From contig CAKUJH010000010.1 of the NCBI GenBank assembly GCA_934661375.1, positions 26,828 through 90,827 on the forward strand: DNA of 64,000 nt. The letters are read 5' to 3'. The notes below the pieces were generated by a model, which saw only the letters and a list, made by a program, of their open reading frames with translations, was not told where the DNA came from and ran no database searches. Position 1 is the stretch's first letter, and every line of letters starts with the position of its first letter. This stretch comes from an uncultured Victivallales bacterium (GTDB lineage Bacteria; Verrucomicrobiota; Lentisphaeria; Victivallales; UBA1829). Positions 41,110 to 49,483 of this stretch are shown here, piece after piece. The position numbers and the translations under genes are program-made.

Positions 41110-42423
41110 TCACTTCATGTAAGCGTCGGCAACTTTGTTGAACGCATCAACATAAGCCTTCATGTGCTTTTCGGTGTAAACCGGGTGCGTGAAGAAGCTG
41201 ATGGTGCGGTCGGTCATCCAGTTGGCCTTGGCGCAGTTGAAGGCGGCGTAATCGATGTTGCGGGCCTTGGGATCGTAGAACGGATACTTGGCAAGACCGA
41301 AGCCGTTGCGTTCGACGTAGGCGCGTTCCTTGTACATTTCCGGCCAGAGGACGGAGTACACCGGCACGCCTTCGGCAGCCATGGCGGCAATGAAGTCTTT
41401 AACCGTGATGCCATCTTTGAGCTTTTCGGTGTTCAGCACGAACGGAGCCCACCAGTAGGCGCTCTGACGGTCTTTGGTATCCAGCGGGGCAATCTGCACC
41501 AGCGGGTGATTCTTGAGGGCTTTCACCAGGTATTTGCCGTTGCGGACGCGGTTTTTCAGGTTCCAGGAATCGAAACGCTTGAGTTCGCAGAGTCCGATCA
41601 TGGACTGCATTTCCGTCATGCGGAAGTTGAAGCCGACGCGTTTGTGGATGTAGAGCTGTTTGCCTTCCATTTCGAGGAGGTTCAGTTTAGCCTGAACGTC
41701 GTAGCCGTGGTCACGGAAGGAGCGGCATTCCCAGGCGAGGTCATCGTTGTTGGTGACGACCATACCGCCTTCACCGCCGGTGGTGAAGTGTTTGCTCTGG
41801 CAGAAGCTGAAGCAGCCGACATCGCCGATGGTACCGGCTTTTTTGCCTTTGTAGACACCGCCGAAGCACTGGGCGCAGTCTTCCACAACTTTCAGGTTGT
41901 GCTTCTTGGCGATTGCCATGATGGGATCCATGTCGGCAACGATACCGTACAGGTGAACCACGACGATCGCTTTGGTGCGTTCGTTGATCAGGGCTTCGAT
42001 TTTTTTCGGATCCATGGTGTGGGAATCATCGACGTCGCAGAACACCGGCAGAGCACCCGCCTGCAGAGCGCAGAAGCTGGAAGCGATGAAGCTGTAGGAG
42101 GTACAGATGACTTCGTCGCCGGGACCGATGTTCAGAGAGCCGAGGGCAACATGCAGAGCCGCGGTGCCGTTGGACACGCTGATGGCGTTTTTGACGCCCA
42201 GCCATTTGGCCCATGCATTTTCAAATTCCATGCCGACCGAGCCGGTCCAGTAGTTGACTTTGCCGCTGCGAAGCACATCGGCCACCGCCTGAACAGTGGA
42301 TTCTTCAAAACAGGGCCAGCCGGGGAAAGGTTCCGAGAAAACTTTCTTGCCGCCGTCGATTGCGAGTTTCGCCGCACTCTTCACGGGTTTTGCCGCTGCT
42401 TTGGTGACTTTTTTAACAGCCAT
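41110..42423 (-). CDS. DegT/DnrJ/EryC1/StrS-family aminotransferase
   Basis: A 437-residue PLP-dependent sugar aminotransferase: SNGTAALHVAL (PLP phosphate), VVEDCAQCFGG (Asp bonding the pyridine N), SFCQSKHFTTGGEGGM with the Lys that forms the Schiff base, and NFRMTEMQSMIG. It transfers an amino group from Glu/Gln to a keto-sugar or keto-cyclitol. The ATG at 42423 is used because AAGGAG then has 7-bp spacing; the ATG at 42429 would have 1 bp. Residues 2-20 are a Lys/Ala-rich extension before the usual start (LAIDGGKKVF). Next to a Gfo dehydrogenase gene. Confidence 0.92.
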   Translation of the reverse strand: MAVKKVTKAAAKPVKSAAKLAIDGGKKVFSEPFPGWPCFEESTVQAVADVLRSGKVNYWTGSVGMEFENAWAKWLGVKNAISVSNGTAALHVALGSLNIGPGDEVICTSYSFIASSFCALQAGALPVFCDVDDSHTMDPKKIEALINERTKAIVVVHLYGIVADMDPIMAIAKKHNLKVVEDCAQCFGGVYKGKKAGTIGDVGCFSFCQSKHFTTGGEGGMVVTNNDDLAWECRSFRDHGYDVQAKLNLLEMEGKQLYIHKRVGFNFRMTEMQSMIGLCELKRFDSWNLKNRVRNGKYLVKALKNHPLVQIAPLDTKDRQSAYWWAPFVLNTEKLKDGITVKDFIAAMAAEGVPVYSVLWPEMYKERAYVERNGFGLAKYPFYDPKARNIDYAAFNCAKANWMTDRTISFFTHPVYTEKHMKAYVDAFNKVADAYMK

Positions 42424-42737
42424 TTGCATTCTCCTTGTAATTTCGGGTTGTTTTTGAAAAACTTTCGTTTCTCGTGACTGAATTCTTTGTTTTGTTCATA
42501 AGTTACCACTCACACTATATATTCGTCAATCAGAATTGCTTGCGAATACTTATTATTAAATTGTAAAAAATAACTTTTTTCGGTTTTTCCGCTTCCTGAA
42601 AGACCCTGTGGAAAGACGTTTTTTCACTATCTTCAACAAATCCCCGTCAAAATCCGGCATTTTTCTTGTAAAACGCGGAAGGAATGTTATATTGACTCAT
42701 CACCTTGAAACAGAAAATCTATTAATGAGGCAACAAA
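42424..42737. other. Divergent intergenic region DegT / KDPG aldolase
   Basis: AT-rich (notably 42530-42580), no gene seen. It holds the plus-strand promoter for the aldolase operon; a TATATA box near 42520 may serve the DegT gene but no clear -35 was found. Confidence 0.5.
42666..42693 (+). promoter_or_regulatory. Promoter of the aldolase - gfo - ispE - cyclophilin operon
   Basis: TTGTAA (42666-42671), 16-bp spacer, TATATT (42688-42693), ~45 bp before the ATG. Confidence 0.5.
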
Positions 42738-43352
42738 ATGGCTGAAATCGCTATTGCGGAAAAACTCGCTCAATTCAAAATTATCCCCGTTCTCGTACTG
42801 AACGATGTCGAAAGCGGACTCAAACGCTGCGAAATGCTGTGCAAAAACGGTCTGGGTGTGGCGGAAGTCACATTCCGCACCGAAGCGGCGGAAGCGGTCA
42901 TCAAAGCCGTGTCCCGCGAATTCCCGGAAATGTTCATTGGTGCCGGAACCATTCTGAATGTCAAGGACCTGCACCGCGCATTCAATGCCGGCGCAAAATT
43001 CGCAGTCGCCCCCGGTTTCAACCCGACGGTCGTCAAGGAGGCTTTCGTCAACGGTTATGCGTTTGCCCCCGGCATCTGCACTCCCTCCGAAATCGAACAG
43101 GGATATGAACTCGGCTGCCGTTTCTTCAAATTCTTCCCCGCCGAAGCAGCGGGCGGCGTGAAAATGCTCAAAGCCATTTCCGCTCCGTATAAACACCTCG
43201 GCATCCGATTCATGCCGACGGGCGGCGTGACGATCGACAATGCGGCGGAATGGCTGGCACTGGATGTGGTTGCCGCGGCAGGCGGCACCTGGCTGAACAA
43301 AGCCGATGAAGAAGGTATCCGCAAAGCCGCCGAATTGGCGAAATCTCTGTAA
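42738..43352 (+). CDS. eda: 2-keto-3-deoxy-6-phosphogluconate / 4-hydroxy-2-oxoglutarate aldolase
   Basis: A 204-residue class I aldolase: VAEVTFRTEAA with the catalytic Glu, GAGTILN, FAVAPGFNP, FFPAEAAGGVKMLKAI with the Schiff-base-forming Lys region, and MPTGGV. It cleaves KDPG to pyruvate and glyceraldehyde-3-phosphate (Entner-Doudoroff or uronate catabolism). It is followed on the same strand by a Gfo/Idh/MocA dehydrogenase, fitting sugar-acid breakdown. Confidence 0.92.
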   Translation: MAEIAIAEKLAQFKIIPVLVLNDVESGLKRCEMLCKNGLGVAEVTFRTEAAEAVIKAVSREFPEMFIGAGTILNVKDLHRAFNAGAKFAVAPGFNPTVVKEAFVNGYAFAPGICTPSEIEQGYELGCRFFKFFPAEAAGGVKMLKAISAPYKHLGIRFMPTGGVTIDNAAEWLALDVVAAAGGTWLNKADEEGIRKAAELAKSL

Positions 43353-43371
43353 CTCAAAACGGGAGGCAGTC

Positions 43372-44376
43372 ATGCTGTTCGGAAGCAAGGAAAAACTGAA
43401 GGTCGGTGTGATCGGCGTCGGTGTACTGGGCCGTTTCCACACAAAACTTTACAAGGAAAATCCCAACGTGGAGCTGGTCGGCGTTTTCGACGTGTCGTCT
43501 GCCGCCGCGAAAAAAGTTGCTGACGAATTCGGCGTGCGTCCGTTCGCTTCCGAAGCGGAGCTGGCGGCTCAATGTGACGCCCTGACCGTGGCTGTCCCCG
43601 CGACCAATCATTACGAAACAGCCATGCCGCTGATTGAAATGGGCAAGCATCTCCTCATGGAGAAACCGCTTGCCGCCACCGTCCCTCAGGCGAAGGAAAT
43701 GGTCGCCGCCGCCGAAGCAAAGAAAATTGTATTCGGGGTCGGACATGTGGAACGTTTCAATGCCGCGATGGATTTTCTGGAGAAAAACCGTTCCAACACT
43801 CTGTTCATCGAAGCACATCGTCTGGCAAAATATCCGCCGCCGCGCCCCGGTCTGCACCGCCGCGGCACGGAAGTCAGTGTGGTGCTGGATCTGATGATTC
43901 ATGACCTTGACCTGGTGCTGACCATGGTCGGAAGCGAAGTCGAACGTTTCGACGCCGTCGGGATGCCGGTTCTGAGCAAGACCGAAGACATCGCCAACGT
44001 CCGCCTCAAATTCAAGAACGGCGCGGTCGCCAACGTTACCGCCAGCCGGGTCAGTGCTGAACCCATGCGCAAGTTCCGCGTTTTCCAGACCGATTCCTAC
44101 ATTTCCATGGATTACGCGAAAAGCACGGGCAAGATCATCCGCAAGAGTTTTCTCGGCGTGGCGTTCAAGAAAGTCAATCTCTGCGAAAAGAATGCTCTTG
44201 CCGCCGAGATCGCCGATTTCGTGGATGCAGTTCGCAAGACCAAGGAAGGCCCTGTGCTGTTTCAGCCGAAAGTAACGGGCAGTCAGGGGCTTCGCGCACT
44301 GGAACTCGCAGCTGCCATCACCGAGGAAATCGACTCCTACAACCGTAAATACGATCTTTACCGGTTCCGCAAATAA
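43372..44376 (+). CDS. Gfo/Idh/MocA-family oxidoreductase
   Basis: A 334-residue dehydrogenase: KVGVIGVGVLGRFH Rossmann motif, LLMEKPLAAT (EKP), and SVVLDLMIHDLDLVL with the catalytic Asp/His. ATG 43372 follows GGGAGG at 5-bp spacing. Its last base overlaps the ispE start (TAATG). The adjacent ispE and the lack of sugar transport genes leave the substrate open; in some bacteria a Gfo-type gene of this kind is linked to envelope sugar nucleotide synthesis. Confidence 0.88.
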   Translation: MLFGSKEKLKVGVIGVGVLGRFHTKLYKENPNVELVGVFDVSSAAAKKVADEFGVRPFASEAELAAQCDALTVAVPATNHYETAMPLIEMGKHLLMEKPLAATVPQAKEMVAAAEAKKIVFGVGHVERFNAAMDFLEKNRSNTLFIEAHRLAKYPPPRPGLHRRGTEVSVVLDLMIHDLDLVLTMVGSEVERFDAVGMPVLSKTEDIANVRLKFKNGAVANVTASRVSAEPMRKFRVFQTDSYISMDYAKSTGKIIRKSFLGVAFKKVNLCEKNALAAEIADFVDAVRKTKEGPVLFQPKVTGSQGLRALELAAAITEEIDSYNRKYDLYRFRK

Positions 44377-45233
44377 TGAACGAGGCTTCACTGATCACTC
44401 CGGGTAAAGTCAATCTTTACCTGGAGATCACGGGCAGACGTCCGGACGGTTATCACGAGTTGCGGACTGTTTTTTATCCGACGCCGCATCTGACGGACCG
44501 GGTAACAGTCCGGTTCGGCGGCAGCGGAATTTCCGTTGTCTGCGGGACACCGGGTGTGCCCCAGGATGACTCCAATCTTGCGGTGAAAGCCGCGAAAGCC
44601 TTTTTCGCCGCATCGGGGGAATCCTGTCCTGATTTGGAAATTCATATTGAAAAGTATCTGCCGGTGGCGGGCGGCATGGGCGGCGGCAGTTCAGACGCCG
44701 GCGCGGTTCTGCGTCTGCTTCAGCAGCTGACCGGCAATGCTCTTTCGCCGGAGCTGCTTTCGGCTGCGGCATTGTCCATCGGGGCGGATGTACCGTTTTT
44801 TCTGAATCCGGTCGCTTCGGTCGGCTGTGGACGCGGGGAAATTCTTACTCCGGTTGATTTGCCGGCGGAACTGCCTCTGCTGATTCTGCCGGGAATTTTT
44901 CCGGTTTCCGCTGCGTGGGCGTACCGTCATTGGCGGGATATCCCGGCAGCATCGGAAATTTCCATGGAACCGCTGCCGGAACTGCTGCGGTTCGGTGATT
45001 ACGCTGCTGCGGGAAAATGTCTGCGCAATGATCTTGCTCCGGCAGTGATGCGGAAATTTCCGCTGCTGCAGCTGCTGGCGGAAATTCTCCGGGATTCGGG
45101 CGGTGCGCCGCTGATGTCCGGCAGCGGACCGACGATGTTTGCTCTGTATGCGGATTTCGCGGCGCGCGACCGGGCGCAGGACTGTCTGAAACACGAACTG
45201 GAAAAGTATTGCATGATTTCATGCAAAGCCTGA
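44376..45233 (+). CDS. ispE: 4-diphosphocytidyl-2-C-methyl-D-erythritol kinase
   Basis: A 285-residue GHMP kinase: GKVNLYLEITGRRPDGYHEL is the IspE N-terminal signature, PVAGGMGGGSSDAGAVL the ATP loop, and MSGSGPTMFAL the C-terminal GHMP motif. It phosphorylates CDP-ME in the non-mevalonate isoprenoid pathway. Start codon overlaps the upstream stop by one base (TAATG). Confidence 0.95.
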   Translation: MNEASLITPGKVNLYLEITGRRPDGYHELRTVFYPTPHLTDRVTVRFGGSGISVVCGTPGVPQDDSNLAVKAAKAFFAASGESCPDLEIHIEKYLPVAGGMGGGSSDAGAVLRLLQQLTGNALSPELLSAAALSIGADVPFFLNPVASVGCGRGEILTPVDLPAELPLLILPGIFPVSAAWAYRHWRDIPAASEISMEPLPELLRFGDYAAAGKCLRNDLAPAVMRKFPLLQLLAEILRDSGGAPLMSGSGPTMFALYADFAARDRAQDCLKHELEKYCMISCKA

Positions 45234-45264
45234 TTTGAACAGCTTCAAACTGAAAGGAACAATT

Positions 45265-45774
45265 ATGAACACCAATACACCGAAAGTTCTTCTGGAAACT
45301 TCGCAGGGGAATATCAAGCTCGAACTTTTTGAGAAAGATGCGCCGCTGACGGTTGCCAACTTCCTTCGTTATGTGGATGAAGGACAGTATGACAGCACGA
45401 TTTTTCACCGGGTCATTCCGGGCTTCATGATTCAGGGCGGCGGCTTTACCCCCGACATGCAGCAGAAAACCACTCATGAACCCATTAAGAATGAAGCGAA
45501 AGACGCCGGTTCCAATGTCCGCGGCACCATTGCCATGGCACGCACCATGATTGTGGACAGCGCAACCTGTCAGTTTTTCATCAACACCGTGGACAATGAT
45601 TTTCTGGACTACCGCAGCAGCACTCCGCAGGGATTCGGCTACTGCGTCTTCGGACAGGTGATCGAGGGTATGGATGTGGTTGACAAAATCGCCAAAGCCG
45701 CCACCACCAGCCGCAACGGACATCAGGATGTGCCGGTCGAACCGATCATCATCCTGAAAGCCAGCCGCGTCTGA
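45265..45774 (+). CDS. Cyclophilin-type peptidyl-prolyl cis-trans isomerase
   Basis: A 169-residue single-domain cyclophilin: LETSQGNIKLELF, VANFLRYVDEGQYDSTIFHRVIPGFMIQGGGF with catalytic Arg and Phe, and NSATCQFFINT-type block (here SATCQFFINTVDND), GYCVFGQVIEGMDVVDKI. No signal peptide, so cytosolic (PpiB-like). ATG follows AAAGGAAC. Ends before a strong hairpin. Confidence 0.94.
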   Translation: MNTNTPKVLLETSQGNIKLELFEKDAPLTVANFLRYVDEGQYDSTIFHRVIPGFMIQGGGFTPDMQQKTTHEPIKNEAKDAGSNVRGTIAMARTMIVDSATCQFFINTVDNDFLDYRSSTPQGFGYCVFGQVIEGMDVVDKIAKAATTSRNGHQDVPVEPIIILKASRV

Positions 45775-45786
45775 AACAACGGTTGA

Positions 45787-45825
45787 TTCTCCCGGCGCAG
45801 GCCGGAACGGCGGCGTCCGGGAGAA
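45787..45825. terminator. Hairpin between convergent cyclophilin and HD genes
   Basis: TTCTCCCGG / CCGGGAGAA, a 9-bp perfect stem with internal GC-rich loop, between two convergent stop codons. Confidence 0.6.
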
Positions 45826-45831
45826 ATGTGT

Positions 45832-46422
45832 TCATTCCGTTTTTTCATTTTCGAGCAGTTTGACCTGTTCGTTGATTTCCGCTTCGCCGGGGCGCATGGC
45901 AAGAATGGTTTTTTCAATCAGTTCATCCAGCGTCCAGCCCAGCAATTCGGCTCCTGCGGTGATGACATCTCTGGAACATCCCGCAGCGAATTTTTTATCC
46001 TTGAATTTCTTTTTGACCGATTTCAGTTCCAGGTCCTGTACGCTTTTGGACGGCCGCATCAGAGCCGCCGCCCAGATCAGACCGGAAAGTTCATCGGCGG
46101 CATACAGCACCTTTTCCATGAAATGTTCCGGCTTCACGTCTACGGAGATGTTCCAGCCGTGCGAACAGACGGCATGAGCCAGAGCTTCCGGGGCGTCGAT
46201 TTCCCGGAGCAGTTCCGGAGCCTTGCGGCAATGTTCATGCGGAAATTGTTCAAAATCAATGTCATGAAGCAATCCCGCCAGACCCCAGAACTCTGCTTCA
46301 TCCGCGTATCCGCTGGATACCGCAAAATTTTTCATGACGCTTTCCATGGTCAGGGCGTGCCGGAGATGAAACACATCCCGGTTGTATTTTCGCAATAATT
46401 TCCAGGCGGAATCCCGATTCAT
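45832..46422 (-). CDS. HD-domain (HDIG-type) hydrolase
   Basis: A 196-residue protein with HD-superfamily features: FHLRHALTMESVMKN, LAGLLHDIDFEQFP (the HD metal pair) and AVCSHGW. HD proteins are metal-dependent phosphohydrolases, often on nucleotides. The ATG at 46422 has GGAGG 6 bp upstream; an ATG at 46449 overlaps cysK and is less likely. It closely follows cysK on the same strand, with no clear biochemical link. Confidence 0.82.
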   Translation of the reverse strand: MNRDSAWKLLRKYNRDVFHLRHALTMESVMKNFAVSSGYADEAEFWGLAGLLHDIDFEQFPHEHCRKAPELLREIDAPEALAHAVCSHGWNISVDVKPEHFMEKVLYAADELSGLIWAAALMRPSKSVQDLELKSVKKKFKDKKFAAGCSRDVITAGAELLGWTLDELIEKTILAMRPGEAEINEQVKLLENEKTE

Positions 46423-46441
46423 TGCAGCCTCCGTATCGTTT

Positions 46442-47362
46442 TTATTCATTGAACAGCCAGGTGGAAAGATACCGTTCTCCGGTATCCGGCAGCAGAGCGA
46501 CAATGCGTTTTCCCTGAAATTCCGGCAGTTTCGCCAATTCCAGTGCGGCATACAGCGCGGCGCCGGAACTGATGCCGACCAGCAGACCTTCCTGTTTTGC
46601 CGCCTGTCGTGCGGTTTCACCGGCATGTTCTGCGGAAACTTCTATCACTTTGGTGATGATGGACGTATTGAGAACCGGCGGAATGAAACCGGCTCCGATG
46701 CCCTGAATCTTATGCGGTCCGGGCTTGCCGCCGGAAAGCACCGGGCTGGTATCCGGTTCAACGGCATAGATTTTGACATTTGGATTTTTCTCTTTCAGGT
46801 ATTCCGCCACACCGGTCAGCGTTCCGCCGGTGCCGACACCAGCCACAAACGCATCGACTTTGCCGTCAGCGTCCGCCCAGATTTCCGGTCCGGTATGTGC
46901 TTTGTGATACGCCGGGTTGGCGGTGTTTTCAAACTGCTGCGGAATGAAGGAACCCGGATTCTGTTCATGCAGTTCCAGAGCTTTTTCGATAGCCCCCTTC
47001 ATGCCTTTTGCGCCTTCCGTAAGCACGATTTCCGCACCGTACGCGGCAGCCAGTTTGCGGCGTTCGATGCTCATGGTTTCGGGCATGGTGAGAATCAGGT
47101 GATATCCTTTGACTGCGGAAACGAAAGCAAGCCCGATTCCCGTATTTCCGCTGGTCGGTTCGATGATCTGCGCACCGGGTTTCAGTTTGCCTGCCTTTTC
47201 CGCCGCTTCAATCATGGCGAAAGCAATACGATCTTTGACCGAACCGCCCGGATTGAAGGATTCCACTTTGACGACGACTTCCGCACCGCCCTGATTCAGA
47301 TGATTGATCCGCACCAGCGGTGTATTGCCGATTTTTTCCAGAATGTTGTTTGCAATGCTCAT
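46442..47362 (-). CDS. cysK: Cysteine synthase A (O-acetylserine sulfhydrylase)
   Basis: A 306-residue PLP enzyme: KVESFNPGGSVKDRIA with Schiff-base Lys43, PTSGNTGIGLA (substrate loop), GVGTGGTLTG (phosphate loop) and GISSGAA. It makes cysteine from O-acetylserine and sulfide. ATG 47362 follows AAAGGAG. Confidence 0.96.
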   Translation of the reverse strand: MSIANNILEKIGNTPLVRINHLNQGGAEVVVKVESFNPGGSVKDRIAFAMIEAAEKAGKLKPGAQIIEPTSGNTGIGLAFVSAVKGYHLILTMPETMSIERRKLAAAYGAEIVLTEGAKGMKGAIEKALELHEQNPGSFIPQQFENTANPAYHKAHTGPEIWADADGKVDAFVAGVGTGGTLTGVAEYLKEKNPNVKIYAVEPDTSPVLSGGKPGPHKIQGIGAGFIPPVLNTSIITKVIEVSAEHAGETARQAAKQEGLLVGISSGAALYAALELAKLPEFQGKRIVALLPDTGERYLSTWLFNE

Positions 47363-47410
47363 GACTTTTTCTCCTTTTTTTGAAACATGAGTTATTTGGT
47401 TGTGATATAT

Positions 47411-47438
47411 AAGATACATCATGAAAACCAAAAGTCAA
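47411..47438 (-). promoter_or_regulatory. Promoter of cysK
   Basis: TTGACT (47438-47433), 16-bp spacer, TATCTT (47416-47411) on the minus strand. Confidence 0.5.
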
Positions 47439-47523
47439 GCCGTAAAAAATAAAAATCTACTGTTTTTGTAATCTTTTATTTTAAAAACAGATTGCGACGA
47501 GAAAAATGCGGAAAGAAAGAGAC

Positions 47524-48207
47524 TCAGGCGAGCAAACCGTCCTTGAGTTCCACTGTGCGGTCGGCGAGACCCGCCACATAACGGTCGTGTGTAACCATGA
47601 CGATGGTCATTCCGTCGGCATGAATTTCCTTGAAAAGATCCAGAATCCCGCTGCCCGTAACCGAGTCAAGGTTGCCGGTCGGTTCATCCGCCAGCAGCAG
47701 ACGCGGGGAATTGATCAGGGCGCGTGCAATGGCGGCACGCTGCTGCTCACCACCGGAAAGTTCCCCAGAACGATGCAGAACCCGGTGTGCCAGTCCGACA
47801 CGTTCCAGCAGGGCAAGAGCCTGTTCTTTCGCTTTCTTTTTCGGACGGTTTTCCAGCAGAGCAGGGAGCATGACGTTTTCGCAGATGCTCAATTCCGGCA
47901 GCATGTGGTATGCCTGAAAAACGAAACCGATGTTTTTCCGCCGGAAAACGACTTGTTCATGCGAAGACAGCGCAGTGATTTCCTGTCCGTCAATCTGCAG
48001 AGAACCGCTGTCCGGAGAGGAAATCGTGCCGATGATGTCCAGCAGTGTGGTTTTCCCGCTGCCGGAGGCTCCGAGCAGAGCGACCCATTCGCCGCGGCGG
48101 ACGTTCAGACTGACGCCTTTCAGCACTTCAATATGGTGTTTCCCTATGTCGAAACTTTTGGTAATGCCGTCGGCGCGAAGGAAAAGTTCGTCGGAGATGT
48201 CATTCAT
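47524..48207 (-). CDS. lolD: Lipoprotein-releasing system ATPase LolD-like
   Basis: A 227-residue ABC ATPase of the LolD/MacB group: Walker A LLGASGSGKTTLLD, Q-loop FVFQAYHMLPELS, signature LSGGEQQRAAIARAL, Walker B LLLADEPTGNLDS, H-loop VTHDRYVA. It powers release of lipoproteins from the inner membrane to LolA. The ATG overlaps the end of the lolC/E gene by 8 bp. Several lipoproteins in this window fit its presence. Confidence 0.9.
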   Translation of the reverse strand: MNDISDELFLRADGITKSFDIGKHHIEVLKGVSLNVRRGEWVALLGASGSGKTTLLDIIGTISSPDSGSLQIDGQEITALSSHEQVVFRRKNIGFVFQAYHMLPELSICENVMLPALLENRPKKKAKEQALALLERVGLAHRVLHRSGELSGGEQQRAAIARALINSPRLLLADEPTGNLDSVTGSGILDLFKEIHADGMTIVMVTHDRYVAGLADRTVELKDGLLA

Positions 48208-49483
48208 AGCGCAGAGCCCTCGAAGGATCCAGTTTTGCGGCACGCAGAGCGGGGATCACACCGCCGAAGGTGCAGAGTATTACGGAAATCAGCCCGATCC
48301 ACAGCAGGTCGGTCATGATGATTCGTGCCGGCAGTTCATTGAAATAATATATTTCGGCGGGGAAGATTTCCTGTCCGGTGATGAACCGCAGCGCATAGAG
48401 AATCAGCATACGGTACCGGACAATCAGCGAACCCAGCAGAATCCCGGATGCCGTACCGATCAGCCCGACAAACATTCCCTGCATGATGAAAATCCGCATC
48501 ACTGTGCCGGACGATGCCCCCATCGCTTTCAGCAGACCGATTTCCTTGGTTTTCTGTATCACTGTGGTAATCAAAGTGTTGGTGATGCTGAACGCCGCCA
48601 CCAGAACAATGAATACCAGCAGGAAGAACTGCATGTTCTTTTCCACCTGCAGAACACCGAGCAGACGTCCGTTGATGTCTTTCCAGGATTCGATGAACGT
48701 GGAGGGAGCATGCTGCGCCAGTGATTTTTTCATTTTGTCCATGAAATCATCCATCCGGAACGGATCGGGAACCCAGACGTAGATTGCGGATGCGACTCCG
48801 AGATCGAGGTCCAGCAGCTCTGCCGCATCGTCGATGTGCATGAACAGAAAATCACGGTCAAAATCATATTTGTTGAAATTGGAAATACCGGAAACTTCAA
48901 ATTCCGACGGCAGGTACATTTCCAGATTTTTGGAGACTTCCAGTTTGCCGTTTTTGCCGCGCGAGACCAGCCGGGAGAGGTTGGAGGGAGAGTGCAGCAG
49001 GAGTTTCTGACCAACGGTCAGTCCCAGATTGCGGGCGATGATGTAGCTCAACACCACTTTGCCGCGTTTGAGTTCGCCGGATCCCTGTGTGATGACTTCG
49101 TTCAGTTTGAGCCGGTCGACTTTCCGCGACATGTCAAGACCGATGATGACTTTCGGCACGAACGAATCGTTTTTCTGCACCAGCACCGGCGACACAATGA
49201 CCGGCATGGCTTCGCCGCCCGCATCCTTCACCATCTGTATGATCGATTCCGGGTCGCGGATGACGTAACCCTGGAATTTTGAATGAATCTGCGCATGGGA
49301 CGTGGTGTCCAGCAGTTTTTCCTTCATTTTGTCGGAAAAGCCGGTCATGACCGCCAGCACCACAATCAGCACCGCCACGCCCAGCGCTACGCCGATCACC
49401 GAAATCAGCGTGATGACGGAAACGGCGTTCCGTTTCGGTTTGAAGTATTTCCATGCCAGAAACCATTCTGCCCTTACACTCAT
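48200..49483 (-). CDS. Lipoprotein-releasing system permease LolC/LolE-like
   Basis: A 427-residue permease with the LolC/E layout: one N-terminal membrane helix (residues ~20-45, ISVIGVALGVAVLIVVLAVM), a periplasmic domain with GKVVLSYIIARNLG, and three C-terminal helices (QFFLLVFIVLVAAFSI, IGLLKAMGASSGTVMRIF, PALRAAKLDPSRALRYE). It moves outer-membrane lipoproteins out of the inner membrane. Only one such permease is present, so it may act as a homodimer (LolF-like). Coupled to murE by an ATGA overlap. Confidence 0.92.
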   Translation of the reverse strand: MSVRAEWFLAWKYFKPKRNAVSVITLISVIGVALGVAVLIVVLAVMTGFSDKMKEKLLDTTSHAQIHSKFQGYVIRDPESIIQMVKDAGGEAMPVIVSPVLVQKNDSFVPKVIIGLDMSRKVDRLKLNEVITQGSGELKRGKVVLSYIIARNLGLTVGQKLLLHSPSNLSRLVSRGKNGKLEVSKNLEMYLPSEFEVSGISNFNKYDFDRDFLFMHIDDAAELLDLDLGVASAIYVWVPDPFRMDDFMDKMKKSLAQHAPSTFIESWKDINGRLLGVLQVEKNMQFFLLVFIVLVAAFSITNTLITTVIQKTKEIGLLKAMGASSGTVMRIFIMQGMFVGLIGTASGILLGSLIVRYRMLILYALRFITGQEIFPAEIYYFNELPARIIMTDLLWIGLISVILCTFGGVIPALRAAKLDPSRALRYE

